A stretch of DNA of 64,000 nucleotides. Origin: Sulfitobacter faviae. GTDB lineage: Bacteria; Pseudomonadota; Alphaproteobacteria; Rhodobacterales; Rhodobacteraceae. Where the stretch lies: assembly GCF_029870955.1 (NCBI RefSeq), contig NZ_PGFQ01000001.1:434001-498000 (forward strand), in the 5' to 3' direction. Of the stretch, positions 37,103 through 46,377 are shown one piece after another. The position numbers and the translations under genes are program-made. The notes under the pieces are model-generated. The model saw nothing but the letters and a program-made list of their open reading frames with translations, was not told where the DNA came from and did no database searches. Numbering within the stretch: position 1 is the stretch's first letter; the number at the start of each line of letters is the position of its first letter.

Positions 37103-38038
37103 ATGTGCCGCTTCCTCGCCTATATCGGACCTGAACTGCCAATCGAGTCGCTGCTCCTTGCGCCTGAGAACAGCCTGCTGAACCAAAGCCTCGATCCGGA
37201 ACTGCACCCAAGCCTTCAACTGGCCGGATGGGGGTTCGCCGCCTGGAGCGACCATCTGCTGCATCCCGAAGCACCGCTGCGCTACCACCGGCCCAAGGCC
37301 GCCTTTCACGACGACAACGCCAAATCGGTGATCCCTAGCCTACAGGCGCACACGCTGCTGTCGCATATCCGCGCGGCCTCTTATGACGCCAGCGTGGTGC
37401 AGGCCGATGAGAACTGCCACCCATTCTCCTTTGACCATACGCCGTGGATCATCGCCCAGAACGGCGCCCTGCCCCATTGGCGGCAGTTGCAGCGTGAACT
37501 CCTACCCCATTGCAAGGATCGCTACCTCACCCAGATGCGCGGCACGACGGATACGGAATTCCTTTATGTGCTGCTGCTGTCCCTGCTGGAGGGCGACAGC
37601 GACGAGGACGTGCAGCGCGGGTTTGAAAAACTGTTGCAGGTGATCTGCAAGGCTGCCCGCGACCTCGACCTCGCCGCGCTCACAAAGCTCAAGATCGCGC
37701 TGGTCAGCAGGGAGCGGATCATCGGCGTGAACTTTGGCTGCGGCCATGAGGGGGAGACGGATGTCACGGGCGATTGGCAAAAGCTGCGGGATGAGGGCCT
37801 GCCCCTGTCGATGCTGCTTGAGCCGATCTACCTGCTCACCGGGGCGAATTTTCAGGACTATGCGAACACCTATGACATCGACGCCTGCCCCGAAGGGGGG
37901 GCCACCTCGGCCATCCTCGCGTCGGAACCGCTGACCGAAAACGCGGAGGAATGGCTGAAGATCGAATTCGGCGAGATCGTATTTCTGGAGCGGAAGGACG
38001 GGCTGATCCGCAAAACGGTCCGCAAGCTCGACGTGTAA
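37103..38038 (+). CDS. class II glutamine amidotransferase (YafJ/EgtC-like)
   Basis: The 311-residue protein begins MCRFLAYIGPELP; Cys2 becomes the N-terminal nucleophile of the Ntn-type glutaminase after Met removal. SHIRAASYDASV and FSFDHTPWIIAQNGALPHW are the typical glutamine-binding segments. It stands with the YafJ group of unknown acceptor. The downstream gene starts 22 bases later, so they may be cotranscribed. Confidence 0.82.
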   Translation: MCRFLAYIGPELPIESLLLAPENSLLNQSLDPELHPSLQLAGWGFAAWSDHLLHPEAPLRYHRPKAAFHDDNAKSVIPSLQAHTLLSHIRAASYDASVVQADENCHPFSFDHTPWIIAQNGALPHWRQLQRELLPHCKDRYLTQMRGTTDTEFLYVLLLSLLEGDSDEDVQRGFEKLLQVICKAARDLDLAALTKLKIALVSRERIIGVNFGCGHEGETDVTGDWQKLRDEGLPLSMLLEPIYLLTGANFQDYANTYDIDACPEGGATSAILASEPLTENAEEWLKIEFGEIVFLERKDGLIRKTVRKLDV

Positions 38039-38060
38039 CCGCCATTTAACAGGAGCCTTT

Positions 38061-38627
38061 ATGGCAGATCGCTTCCAGAATTTTGCCGACCTCTCCGCTG
38101 AGATGAACGCGGGCGTCGATTACCGCATCCGGGCCGAGGACCGCGGCAGCGCGGTCGTCATTCTGGCCCCGCATGGCGGCACGATCGAACCCGAGACGGG
38201 CCTGATCGCCGAGGCCATCGCGGGGCGCGACCTGTCGCTCTATGTCTTCGAGGCGCTAAAGCCCGGGGCGCATGGGGATTTTCACATCACCTCGCACCGT
38301 TTCGATGAGCCGCAGGCGCTGGCGCTTGTCGGCAGCGCCGAGGGGGCCGTCGCCGTACATGGCCGCAAGGACGATGGCACAGAAACCGTATGGCTCGGCG
38401 GGCGGGACAAGGCGATGCGCGATGCCATCGGCGCCGCCCTGCGCAAAGCGGGCTTCGGGGCAGAGGTGAACACCGCCCTGCCCGGCCTACATGAGACGAA
38501 CATCTGCAACCGCACCGGCAAGGGCGCGGGGGTCCAGCTTGAACTGCCCCGGTCGCTGAGGCGCCATCTGGCAGAGGATGCGGATTTGCTTGAAAGGTTC
38601 AGCCGGGCGGTGCGTGCCGCGCTTTAG
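38061..38627 (+). CDS. poly-gamma-glutamate hydrolase family protein
   Basis: The 188-residue protein matches the zinc-dependent PghP/YmaC-like family: VVILAPHGGTIEPETGLIAE with the metal His and Glu, FHITSHRFDEP, VHGRKDD and a C-terminal VQLELPRSLRR. Phage members degrade host polyglutamate; chromosomal members have no settled substrate. It lacks a signal peptide. An inverted repeat follows. Confidence 0.8.
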   Translation: MADRFQNFADLSAEMNAGVDYRIRAEDRGSAVVILAPHGGTIEPETGLIAEAIAGRDLSLYVFEALKPGAHGDFHITSHRFDEPQALALVGSAEGAVAVHGRKDDGTETVWLGGRDKAMRDAIGAALRKAGFGAEVNTALPGLHETNICNRTGKGAGVQLELPRSLRRHLAEDADLLERFSRAVRAAL

Positions 38628-38636
38628 CCGGATGTA

Positions 38637-38659
38637 GCAGGCCCGGCTGGCGGGCCTGC
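38637..38659. terminator. hairpin between convergent genes
   Basis: A 9-bp perfect stem GCAGGCCCG / CGGGCCTGC with a 5-base loop lies between the stops of the polyglutamate-hydrolase gene and the convergent permease gene. A T5 run occurs 16 bases further right. It probably serves as a bidirectional end. Confidence 0.5.
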
Positions 38660-38668
38660 CGAGGGGGA

Positions 38669-39520
38669 TTAGCCCTTTTTCTGGAACAGGATCACCAGCA
38701 GCGCCAAAAGCGACGAGCCCAGCATCAAGAGCAGCGACACGGCGTTCAGCAGCGGGGTCGACCCCTCTTTCAGCCGGTCGAACATGGCGATGGTCAGCGG
38801 CGCGTCGGAGCCCACGAGCATCAGCGTGGTGTTGAAGTTCTCAAAGCTCATCAAAAACGCCACCACCACGGCACCGACCATCGCAGGCGCAAGGAACGGC
38901 AGCGTGATCGTGCGCACCGCTGTCAGACGGTCCGCGCCAAGGTTCAGCGCCGCCTCTTCCAAGGTCCGGTCGAATTTCTGCAACCGGGCCGAGATCACCA
39001 GCGTGGCGATGGTGGTGATAAAGCTGAACTGCCCGAGGATCACCAAAAGCAGACCGGGGCGCAACGCCTGTATGTCGATCTGCGCCAAGTCCCAAACACC
39101 ATTGGCCAGCGTCGAAGAGAACACCAGCACCGAGATGCCCAAGACGATGCCGGGGATCACCAGCGGCAGCAGCATCAGCACATAGAGGAACCCCTTGCCA
39201 CGGAACTCATAACGGTTGAACAAAAAGGCGTTGGTCGTGCCCACGCAGACGGAAAGCACCGCCACGCAAAGCGCCACAAAGGCCGAGGTGCCGACCGCGC
39301 GCAGAATGCCGCGTTCGTGAAAGACGCCGATCTGCGGACGCTCCTCGCCAAAGAACCAATTCCATGTGAACCCCTCCCACGGAAGAGAGGGGAACTGGCT
39401 GTCGTTGAAGGCAAAGACCGCCACCACGGTCAGCGGCAGGGCCAGATAGAGAAAGAACAGCGCCACATAGCCACCATAGACAATGCGAAAGCTGCGCGAT
39501 TGCGGGATTGTCGGGATCAT
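38669..39520 (-). CDS. polyamine-type ABC transporter permease (PotC-like)
   Basis: The 283-residue membrane protein has six predicted helices, and the EAA loop EEAALNLGADRLTAVRTITL contacts the ATPase. PLVIPGIVLGISVLV and SFENFNTTLMLVG are typical of PotC permeases. It is the last gene of a four-gene importer operon, separated from the PotB-like gene by four bases. Confidence 0.88.
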   Translation of the reverse strand: MIPTIPQSRSFRIVYGGYVALFFLYLALPLTVVAVFAFNDSQFPSLPWEGFTWNWFFGEERPQIGVFHERGILRAVGTSAFVALCVAVLSVCVGTTNAFLFNRYEFRGKGFLYVLMLLPLVIPGIVLGISVLVFSSTLANGVWDLAQIDIQALRPGLLLVILGQFSFITTIATLVISARLQKFDRTLEEAALNLGADRLTAVRTITLPFLAPAMVGAVVVAFLMSFENFNTTLMLVGSDAPLTIAMFDRLKEGSTPLLNAVSLLLMLGSSLLALLVILFQKKG

Positions 39521-39524
39521 TGGA

Positions 39525-40385
39525 TCACCCCATCGTTTCCTTGAGGGTCCGGCCCGTCAGCCAGAGCATCCCCCAGACGATCACCGAAGACAGCACCAAA
39601 AGCATAAAGCCAAAGGCGGCGCCCAGCTCCCAATTGGAGCGCACGATGAACTGGTTATAGATCATTTCGGTGAACCACAGACTGTCCTTGCCGCCCAGCA
39701 TCGTCGGCGTCAGGTAGTTGCCCAAGCTCAGCATGAAGACCACGATACAGCCCGACACGATGCCGGGCATCGCATGGGGGATGATGATCTCACGCAAGAC
39801 GGAAAGCCCGCTGCCGCCCAGATCATAGCCCGCCTCGATCACGCTGTCGTCGAGGCTTTCCAGCGTGGTGACAAGCGGCACCACCATGAAGAGCATAGAG
39901 GTATAGACCAGCCCCACCATCATCGTGGCATCCGTATAAAGCAACTCGACCGGACGGTCCGCCAGCCCCACCCATTGCAACAGGTTCGAGACGAGACCCG
40001 TCTCGCGCAGCAGGATCATCCAGCCAAAGGTGCGCACCAGTTCGGAGACGTAAAACGGGATCAGGCAGAGCAGGAACAACACCTGCTGCAAGCGCCCCTT
40101 CGCCATTTTGGCGATGTAATAGGCCACCGGAAAGGCGATCAGCAGCGTCAGCGCGGTGGCCAGCACGGACATCACCGCCGTGCGCCAGAAGGTGCGCAAG
40201 TAAAGTGGCTCGGTCAGCGCCTTTTCATATTGCACCAGACTGGTTTCATAGACGCCGAAACTGATCCGCTCGCGCAGCGAAATCAGCAGCATGTCGATAT
40301 GCGGGATGATGATCAAAAGCCCCAGCCACAGCACCAAGGGCGTCAGCAGCAAGTAGAATGTCAGTCGAGATTGGCTGCGCATCAC
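39525..40385 (-). CDS. polyamine-type ABC transporter permease (PotB-like)
   Basis: The 286-residue permease has the PotB pattern: IAFPVAYYIAKMAKGRLQQV, PFYVSELVRTFGWMILL and the EAA loop EAGYDLGGSGLSVLREIIIP. It forms the membrane channel with the PotC-like protein. Its start overlaps the end of the ATPase gene by ATGA. Confidence 0.88.
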   Translation of the reverse strand: MMRSQSRLTFYLLLTPLVLWLGLLIIIPHIDMLLISLRERISFGVYETSLVQYEKALTEPLYLRTFWRTAVMSVLATALTLLIAFPVAYYIAKMAKGRLQQVLFLLCLIPFYVSELVRTFGWMILLRETGLVSNLLQWVGLADRPVELLYTDATMMVGLVYTSMLFMVVPLVTTLESLDDSVIEAGYDLGGSGLSVLREIIIPHAMPGIVSGCIVVFMLSLGNYLTPTMLGGKDSLWFTEMIYNQFIVRSNWELGAAFGFMLLVLSSVIVWGMLWLTGRTLKETMG

Positions 40386-41467
40386 GCGACCCCAAAGCAG
40401 GTCGCCTGCCCCGCGCCCCAGCCGATATGGACCACGTCGCCGCGTTTCAGGCTTGAGAACTCTCCCGATTGCGGCAGCGTGACTTCGAGCGTCTCACCCA
40501 CATCATCCTGCACCAAGACGCGGGAAGCCGCGCCATTGAACAACAGGCTGGTGACGGTGCCCTTTAGCTGATTGTCGAACCCCGACAGCGCATCGGCACT
40601 GGCAGCCAGCCGAATGGATTCGGGCCGCACGAAAATCTCGGCCTTTGCCCCTTGGACAAGGCCCGCGCCGGTGGCGCGCATGGCAAGCCCGCTGTCGGTG
40701 CGCAATTGCAGGGCGTCGCCCTCCACCCGTTCGATCCGGCCTTTCCAGCGGTTCGACTCTCCGATGAAACCGGCGACGAAGGGCGTTTCGGGGCGGTAGT
40801 AGAGATCTTGCCCCCGGCCCACCTGCTCGAACTGGCCATTGCTCATCACCGCGATCTGGTCAGACATCACGAGCGCTTCGGATTGGTCGTGGGTGATATA
40901 GACGAATGTCGTATCAAAGGCGGCTTGCAGGGCCTTTAGCTCAACCTTCATATGCTCGCGCAGCTTGAGGTCCAGCGCCCCCAGCGGCTCATCCAGTAGC
41001 AGCACGTCAGGCTCCAGCACCATGCAGCGCGCGATGGCGACCCGTTGCTTCTGCCCGCCCGAAAGCTCATCCGCCTTGCGCGCGCCGATGCCCGGCAGGC
41101 CGATCCGGTCTAGCGCCTCATCGACTTTGCGCGCAATCTCGGCCTTGGGCATGCCGCGACGGCGCAGCCCGTAGCCGATGTTTTCGGCAATCGTCATCAT
41201 CGGGAAAAGCGCCAGATGTTGGAACACCATGTTCACCGGGCGCTTGTTCGGCGGCGTATCGAGCACTGAGCCGCCCTTGATCCGAATGTCACCAGAGGTG
41301 GGGTCGAGAAACCCCGCGATCATCCGCATGATTGTTGTTTTGCCGCAGCCCGAAGGCCCGAGGATGGAGAAGAAACTGCCGGGCGGCACCGTGAAGGAGA
41401 CGTTGTTAACAGCGGTGGTATCGCCGAACCGCTTAACGAGGTCGACGCATTCCAGATCTGGGGTCAT
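40382..41467 (-). CDS. polyamine-type ABC transporter ATPase (PotA-like)
   Basis: The 361-residue ATPase has Walker A GPSGCGKTTIMR, Q-loop VFQHLALFP, signature LSGGQKQRVAIARCM, Walker B LLLDEPLGALD and the H-loop THDQSEAL. A C-terminal TOBE domain spans about 275-355. It belongs to the spermidine/putrescine group, but the exact substrate is not fixed. It lies 61 bases after the binding-protein gene; a small stem in that gap may set relative expression. Confidence 0.9.
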   Translation of the reverse strand: MTPDLECVDLVKRFGDTTAVNNVSFTVPPGSFFSILGPSGCGKTTIMRMIAGFLDPTSGDIRIKGGSVLDTPPNKRPVNMVFQHLALFPMMTIAENIGYGLRRRGMPKAEIARKVDEALDRIGLPGIGARKADELSGGQKQRVAIARCMVLEPDVLLLDEPLGALDLKLREHMKVELKALQAAFDTTFVYITHDQSEALVMSDQIAVMSNGQFEQVGRGQDLYYRPETPFVAGFIGESNRWKGRIERVEGDALQLRTDSGLAMRATGAGLVQGAKAEIFVRPESIRLAASADALSGFDNQLKGTVTSLLFNGAASRVLVQDDVGETLEVTLPQSGEFSSLKRGDVVHIGWGAGQATCFGVA

Positions 41468-41528
41468 GTGAATTCCGTATAAAGATGCGACACCCCCAAT
41501 ATGAGGGTGCCGCTCGTAGGGTCAGTTA

Positions 41529-42590
41529 TCAGTTGGCAGCTTGGACGCGGTCCAGCACTTCGCCTTCGATGGTTTCCAGACCGGCGGGCACCGGCGGATA
41601 CCATTTGATATTGTCGACGGCTTCTTGCGGGAAGCTGTTCTGATACTTGGCTTTCAGGCTGTCTTCGGCAAACTCATCCGCGCCTGCGGAGGCGGTGAAG
41701 TTACCCGCCGCTGCGGTGATCATCGCCGCGATTTCCGGCTGCATGACGAAGTTGATCCATTCATAGGCCACATCGTCGGCCTGCCCTTTGGCGGGCAGAA
41801 CGAAGGTGTCGATCCAGCCCAGCGCACCCGAGGCCGGGGCCACGAAGGTAATGTCGGCGTTGTCGTCGTTCAGCTTCCAGCCGCCGGTATCCCATGCCAT
41901 GGAGGCGGTCACCTCGCCCGAGCGCAGCAGGTTCATCAGCTCATCGCCGCCACCCCAGTAGGTTTTGACGTTCTCTTTGCATTCGATCAGCTTCTCTTCG
42001 ACCTTGCCCATGATCTCAGCATATTTCGCTTCGTCGTCATAGGCGGCAAAGGGGTCTTCACCCATGGCGAAGGCGAAACCGATGAGCGTCGGGCGCTTCA
42101 GGCGGTAGGACACTTTGCCTGCCACTTCGGGCGCGCAGAGGTCGGTGTAATCCTTGACGGTGTCACCCGCTTCGGCGGTGTTCATCACCAGACCGGAGGT
42201 GCCCCAGACATGCGGCACGCCATAGACATCGCCGTTCACGGTGGTGTTGGCCATGGTCGCGTCGAGCATGGAGGGGATGAAAAGCTCTTTGTTCAGCTTG
42301 GAGACATCGATCGGCTTGTAGATGCCGAATTCCATCTGCGGCCCCATGATGCGGTCTTGCGAAGGCTGGGCGAGGTCGAAACCACCGCCGCCCGTGGCGC
42401 GCAGCTTGGCGATCATCTCTTCGTTGTTGGATTTCGTGACTTCGACGGTATGGCCGGTCTCTTCTTCGAATTTCGCGACCACGTCCTCAGGTGCGTAGCC
42501 GCCCCATGTCAAAAGGCGCAGCGTGTCGGCTTGGGCCACGGAGGCGAGCCCCGCCAGCATGGTGCCAGCCAGCAGAATGGTTCTTGTCAT
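41529..42590 (-). CDS. polyamine-type ABC transporter substrate-binding protein (PotD-like)
   Basis: The 353-residue protein has a signal peptide (MTRTILLAGTMLAGLASVAQA) and the PotD fold: LRLLTWGGYAPEDVVAKFEE, then AWDTGGWKL and FVLPAKGQADDVAYEWINF. It would bind polyamine or a related cationic or organic substrate in the periplasm. ATG at 42590 has AGAGGA upstream; longer starts are not supported. It heads the operon. Confidence 0.88.
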   Translation of the reverse strand: MTRTILLAGTMLAGLASVAQADTLRLLTWGGYAPEDVVAKFEEETGHTVEVTKSNNEEMIAKLRATGGGGFDLAQPSQDRIMGPQMEFGIYKPIDVSKLNKELFIPSMLDATMANTTVNGDVYGVPHVWGTSGLVMNTAEAGDTVKDYTDLCAPEVAGKVSYRLKRPTLIGFAFAMGEDPFAAYDDEAKYAEIMGKVEEKLIECKENVKTYWGGGDELMNLLRSGEVTASMAWDTGGWKLNDDNADITFVAPASGALGWIDTFVLPAKGQADDVAYEWINFVMQPEIAAMITAAAGNFTASAGADEFAEDSLKAKYQNSFPQEAVDNIKWYPPVPAGLETIEGEVLDRVQAAN

Positions 42591-43027
42591 GGGAAATCCT
42601 CTTTCTAGTGTACTCATTGTCGGCAGAATGCGCGCGTTAGACCAGTTGGTCAATTTATACTTCGGCGCATCGCGGCTCCTTGTGGCCTGAGAGTGCAAAA
42701 GATTTGTGACAATGGCGGAAAATGCCGTTTGTTTTGGCAGGGTTGCTATCGGCGGAAGCGGTCATGGGCCGGACGGCTGACGAGGCCGCCTGCGCTTTCG
42801 GGGGCAAAGGGAATTGCACCTCTTCGCGGTCCGAGCCGCCCCTTCTAACAAGGTGATCCACGGCCCCGCACCCGTGCTGCCACCCACTTCCTTTACCCAA
42901 AAGACACAGGCAGCCCCCCGCCAAAATCATGCCTCTTGAGATTCCTGACAGTTTCTATAAGGAATCGCCGCAACGCCGTCCGGGGGTGCTTTTCCGGGTC
43001 CGGGCCGTTTGAGTAAGGGGAAATTTG
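42591..43027. other. divergent promoter region between importer and TonB receptor
   Basis: These 437 bases separate the leftward Pot-like operon and the rightward TonB receptor. I find no credible gene. The last 100 bases before the receptor are A/T-richer (42930-42965) and should contain its promoter and possibly an iron-regulator site, but no clear dyad can be defended. Confidence 0.45.
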
Positions 43028-45007
43028 ATGAAGCCGACACATGCATTTGCTTGCCTTGCCGCGGGGATGATTCCCGCCGCGGGCCAAGCGCAGAGCACTA
43101 ACGACGAAGCCTTTCTGGGGACCATCGTTCTTGAGATGCCAGCCGTTCCGGGGATGGAAGACGATGACATCTCCATCTCCAGCGAAGGGCTGGCGCTGAG
43201 CAATCCTGCGGACCTGTCCGAACTTTTCGTAGCCGAGCCGACCATCGCGGTGGGCAGTTCGATCCCGATGTCGCAAAAGGTCTATGTCAACGGGATCGAG
43301 GAGAACAACCTCGCCATTTCCATCGACGGCGCGCGGCAGAACAACAAGGTGTTCCACCACAACACCACCACGCTGATCGACCCCGCCCTGCTGAAAGCCG
43401 CCCGCGTCGACCCCGGCGTGGCCCCCGCCGATGCGGGCCCCGGCGCCTTGGGCGGCGCGCTGGCCTATGAGACCAAGGATGCGAGCGATCTGCTGGCCCC
43501 GGACGAGAGTTTTGGCGGGCGCTACAAGCTGGAATACGACAGCAACGGCGACATCTTCTCGAACAGCCTGTCGGTCTATGGCCGCGAAGGCGGGTTTGAA
43601 TACCTCGGCTTTGCAAAGGTCGCCGAAGGCGGGCTGCGCGAAGATGGCAATGGCGACGAGATCATCGGTTCGGGCACTGACCTGCTTAGCGGGCTGGGCA
43701 AACTGGCCTATGAAGCGCAGAGCGGCGACCGGGTCGAGCTGTCGTACGAACGGGTGGTCGACGATGAAATCCGCCCCTACCGGGCGAACCTCGGTGCCAT
43801 CATCGGGGGCCGCCCGCTTCCTGCGGACCGCCCCTATGATCTGGAGCGCACCAATATCGTCCTGAGCTACAGTGACACCACGCCCACAGCGATGTGGAAC
43901 CCCACCGCACGGCTGGCCTATAGCGGGACCAAACTGGTTAACGACGAGTCGGCGCTGTCGACCAATTCGATCACCAGCGGTGAGACCGTGAGCCTGAGCG
44001 GCGAATTCTCAAACCGTTTCGCACTGAGTTGGGGTGAGTTGAACGCAGGTCTCGACTTTTACTCCGATGAGGCCGATCTGGACTATCGCGACCTCTCCTC
44101 CGGCGCGCGTGAAGCGGCCACGGAGAAACTCAGCAACATCGGTCTTTTCGCCCAAGCGCGGATAGAGCCCACGCCCAATGCGCGTCTGTCCTTCGGCGCG
44201 CGGGCCGATTTTCAGGATTTCGAGGGCACCGATGGCTCCTCGCAGTCTGAATCGGGCCTCTCGGGCAATATCTCGGGCGAATATGACCTCTCGGACGATC
44301 TGACGATCAGCGCGGGCTATTCCCACGTCTGGGGCGGTCTGGAACTGGCCGAGAACTATATCCTCAACCCCGCATGGAACTATGGTTCCGGCATCGAAGA
44401 AGTCACCGCCGATAACCTCTACCTTGCCGCGAATTACACCATGGGCGCATGGGTCGTCGACGGTAAGCTTTTCGCCACCAACATCGACAACGCCCGCGCT
44501 GCCAGCTATCGCGGTGGCCCGGCCTTCACGGCGGATGTGCAATCGCGCGGCTTTGAACTGGGTCTTGGCACCGCATGGGAAGACGGTTTCTTCCGCGCCG
44601 GTTTTGCCCGCATCGACACCGAGATTGATGGCCGCGCGGCCGACTCCTACTATGGCAACTACCTGACCATGCCGATGGGGGATTTCCTGACCTTCCAAGT
44701 GGCGCATCGTTTGAACAACGGGGTTCTCTTGGGTGGCGATGTGCAGGTGGCCTTCGACTTTGACGATACTTATGACGCCGCCACAGGCGGCAGCGGGCCG
44801 GAGTTGGACGGCTACACGATCGCCAATGTCTTTGCCGAATACACGCCCAAGCGGATGGACAACCTGACCCTGCGCGCCGAGGTAAACAACCTCTTTGATG
44901 AGCAATACAGCAGCCGCGCCACCTATGGCCAAGAGTTCGTGGGCGAAGTGGAGCCGCTGACCGAACCCGGCCGCTCCATCCGCCTCAGCGCCGAGATCAT
45001 CTTCTGA
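43028..45007 (+). CDS. TonB-dependent outer-membrane receptor, heme/siderophore type
   Basis: The 659-residue protein has a signal peptide (ending AAGQA-Q), a likely TonB box (GTIVLE), a plug domain (to about residue 150; DPGVAPADAGPGALGGALAY) and a 22-strand-type barrel ending in LSAEIIF with terminal Phe. The plug block with DGARQN resembles heme/hemoglobin receptors, but the downstream ABC genes are of siderophore type, so either ligand is possible. ATG at 43028 follows AAGGGGA. Confidence 0.85.
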   Translation: MKPTHAFACLAAGMIPAAGQAQSTNDEAFLGTIVLEMPAVPGMEDDDISISSEGLALSNPADLSELFVAEPTIAVGSSIPMSQKVYVNGIEENNLAISIDGARQNNKVFHHNTTTLIDPALLKAARVDPGVAPADAGPGALGGALAYETKDASDLLAPDESFGGRYKLEYDSNGDIFSNSLSVYGREGGFEYLGFAKVAEGGLREDGNGDEIIGSGTDLLSGLGKLAYEAQSGDRVELSYERVVDDEIRPYRANLGAIIGGRPLPADRPYDLERTNIVLSYSDTTPTAMWNPTARLAYSGTKLVNDESALSTNSITSGETVSLSGEFSNRFALSWGELNAGLDFYSDEADLDYRDLSSGAREAATEKLSNIGLFAQARIEPTPNARLSFGARADFQDFEGTDGSSQSESGLSGNISGEYDLSDDLTISAGYSHVWGGLELAENYILNPAWNYGSGIEEVTADNLYLAANYTMGAWVVDGKLFATNIDNARAASYRGGPAFTADVQSRGFELGLGTAWEDGFFRAGFARIDTEIDGRAADSYYGNYLTMPMGDFLTFQVAHRLNNGVLLGGDVQVAFDFDDTYDAATGGSGPELDGYTIANVFAEYTPKRMDNLTLRAEVNNLFDEQYSSRATYGQEFVGEVEPLTEPGRSIRLSAEIIF

Positions 45008-45047
45008 TCAGAGGCTAGGCTTGGTCGAGCCCCGGTTCGGCCTTTTA

Positions 45048-45076
45048 CCCGGCGCCCATTGCGGCGCCGGGATTTT
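45048..45076 (+). terminator. intrinsic terminator after the TonB receptor
   Basis: A 9-bp stem CCCGGCGCC / GGCGCCGGG with loop CATTGC is followed by ATTTTC, 40 bases after the receptor stop. It also lies just past the convergent DUF2218 gene, so it may work in both directions. Confidence 0.65.
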
Positions 45077-45091
45077 CTGTGAAGGGGCGGC

Positions 45092-45379
45092 CTATTCGAC
45101 CGTCCAAACCATGTTCTTTTCTGTTTCCCGGAAGGCAAAAGTTTCAAGATGCCGGTCAATGACACTATGCAGCGCAGGCACCATCTCGGGATCGTCGAGC
45201 GTCGCCGTGACGGTGAGGCCCTTGCTGTCCGCCGTCATATAGGCCGTGCCCATCTCGAAAGCGGCCCAGCCCTTTTCGCTGTCGTAAGATGTCTCGATCT
45301 TATGGCCGAAATGCTTGCACAGCTGCTGCAAGTATTTCGAGCCGTTCTCGGTTTGGTAAAATCCTGTGGTCGTCGGCAT
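45092..45379 (-). CDS. DUF2218 family protein
   Basis: The 95-residue soluble protein reads KYLQQLCKHFGHKIETSYDS early, then WAAFEMGTAYM and ends with FRETEKNMVWTV. This matches DUF2218, a small family frequently encoded beside siderophore uptake or utilisation genes. No catalytic residues are assigned. It is divergent from the siderophore-binding protein gene, with about 100 bases shared between the promoters, consistent with iron-linked control. Confidence 0.78.
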   Translation of the reverse strand: MPTTTGFYQTENGSKYLQQLCKHFGHKIETSYDSEKGWAAFEMGTAYMTADSKGLTVTATLDDPEMVPALHSVIDRHLETFAFRETEKNMVWTVE

Positions 45380-45483
45380 GGCGCTCTCTCCGGATGCATT
45401 TTCTGCCTTAGTCCTAAGCCGGGCCATGGAAATGGTAAACACCGGCCCGGCTTCCCCTCCCCCCTGATGAAAGAGTTACCGCT

Positions 45484-46373
45484 ATGATCAAACCCCTTGC
45501 CCTTTTGGCCCTGCTTTTCGCCACGCCCACGCTGGCCGAGACCGTGACGGTCGACACCGCCCGCGGCCCTGCCGAAGCGCCGCTCACCCCCGCCACGGTG
45601 GCGGTCTACGATCTGGCGGCCTTCGACAGCCTCACCGCGCTCGGCGTCACACCGCAGGGCTTGGTGCGCCCGGTCTATCTGCCCTACCTCGAAGAGACGG
45701 CAGAGGGGACCGAGGTCATCGGCTCCCTTTTCGAGCCGGATTACGAGGCGCTTTTTGCCCTGAACCCCGACCTGATCATCGCCGGGGGCGCAGCACCGAA
45801 CAGGTGCCGGAACTGGCGCGGATCGCGCCCACCTTGGACATGACCATTTGGCAAGACACCATCGGCGAAGGGCTGGCCCGGCTGGAGGCATACGGCAAGG
45901 TTTTCGACAAAGAGGAAGAGGCCGCAGCCCTGACGGCGGCTTTTGAGGATAAGCTCGCCCAGACCAAAGAGGCGCTGGCGGGCAAGGGCCGCGCGCTTAT
46001 CGTGATGACCAATGGGCCGAAGATCAGCGCCTATGGCATCGGCGGGCGGTTTGGCTGGCTGCATGAGGCGCTTGGCCTGCCCGAAGCGGTGCAGGATGTC
46101 GAGATGGCCAACCACGGTGAGGCGATCAGCTTTGAATTCATTCGCGAGGCCAACCCCGACATCCTGCTGGTGATCGACCGGATGGCGGCCATCGGTCAGG
46201 AAAGCGAAGGCGCGCGTGCGACGCTCGACAACGCATTGGTGCATGAGACGACCGCATGGAAAACCGGCCAAGTCGTGCACCTAAGCGCCGCGCCCATCTA
46301 CATCGCAGGCGGCGGCATCCAGTCGATGACCCGCACGCTGGATGAGATCAACGCCGCCCTGACGGAGCAGTAA
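45484..46373 (+). CDS. siderophore ABC transporter substrate-binding protein (one frameshift in the sequence as given)
   Basis: Across one break the product is about 296 residues with a signal peptide (ALLFATPTLA-E). It is related to the CeuE/FatB/YclQ group: VAVYDLAAFDSLTALG, NPDLIIAGG, then after the break LIVMTNGPKISAYG and AAIGQESEGARATLDNALV. It would capture a ferric siderophore, possibly catecholate or mixed. The break lies in G5 45784-45788; one added G gives A-G-G-R-S-T-E-Q-V-P-E-L. Followed by two permeases and an ATPase. Confidence 0.82.
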
Positions 46374-46377
46374 GCCT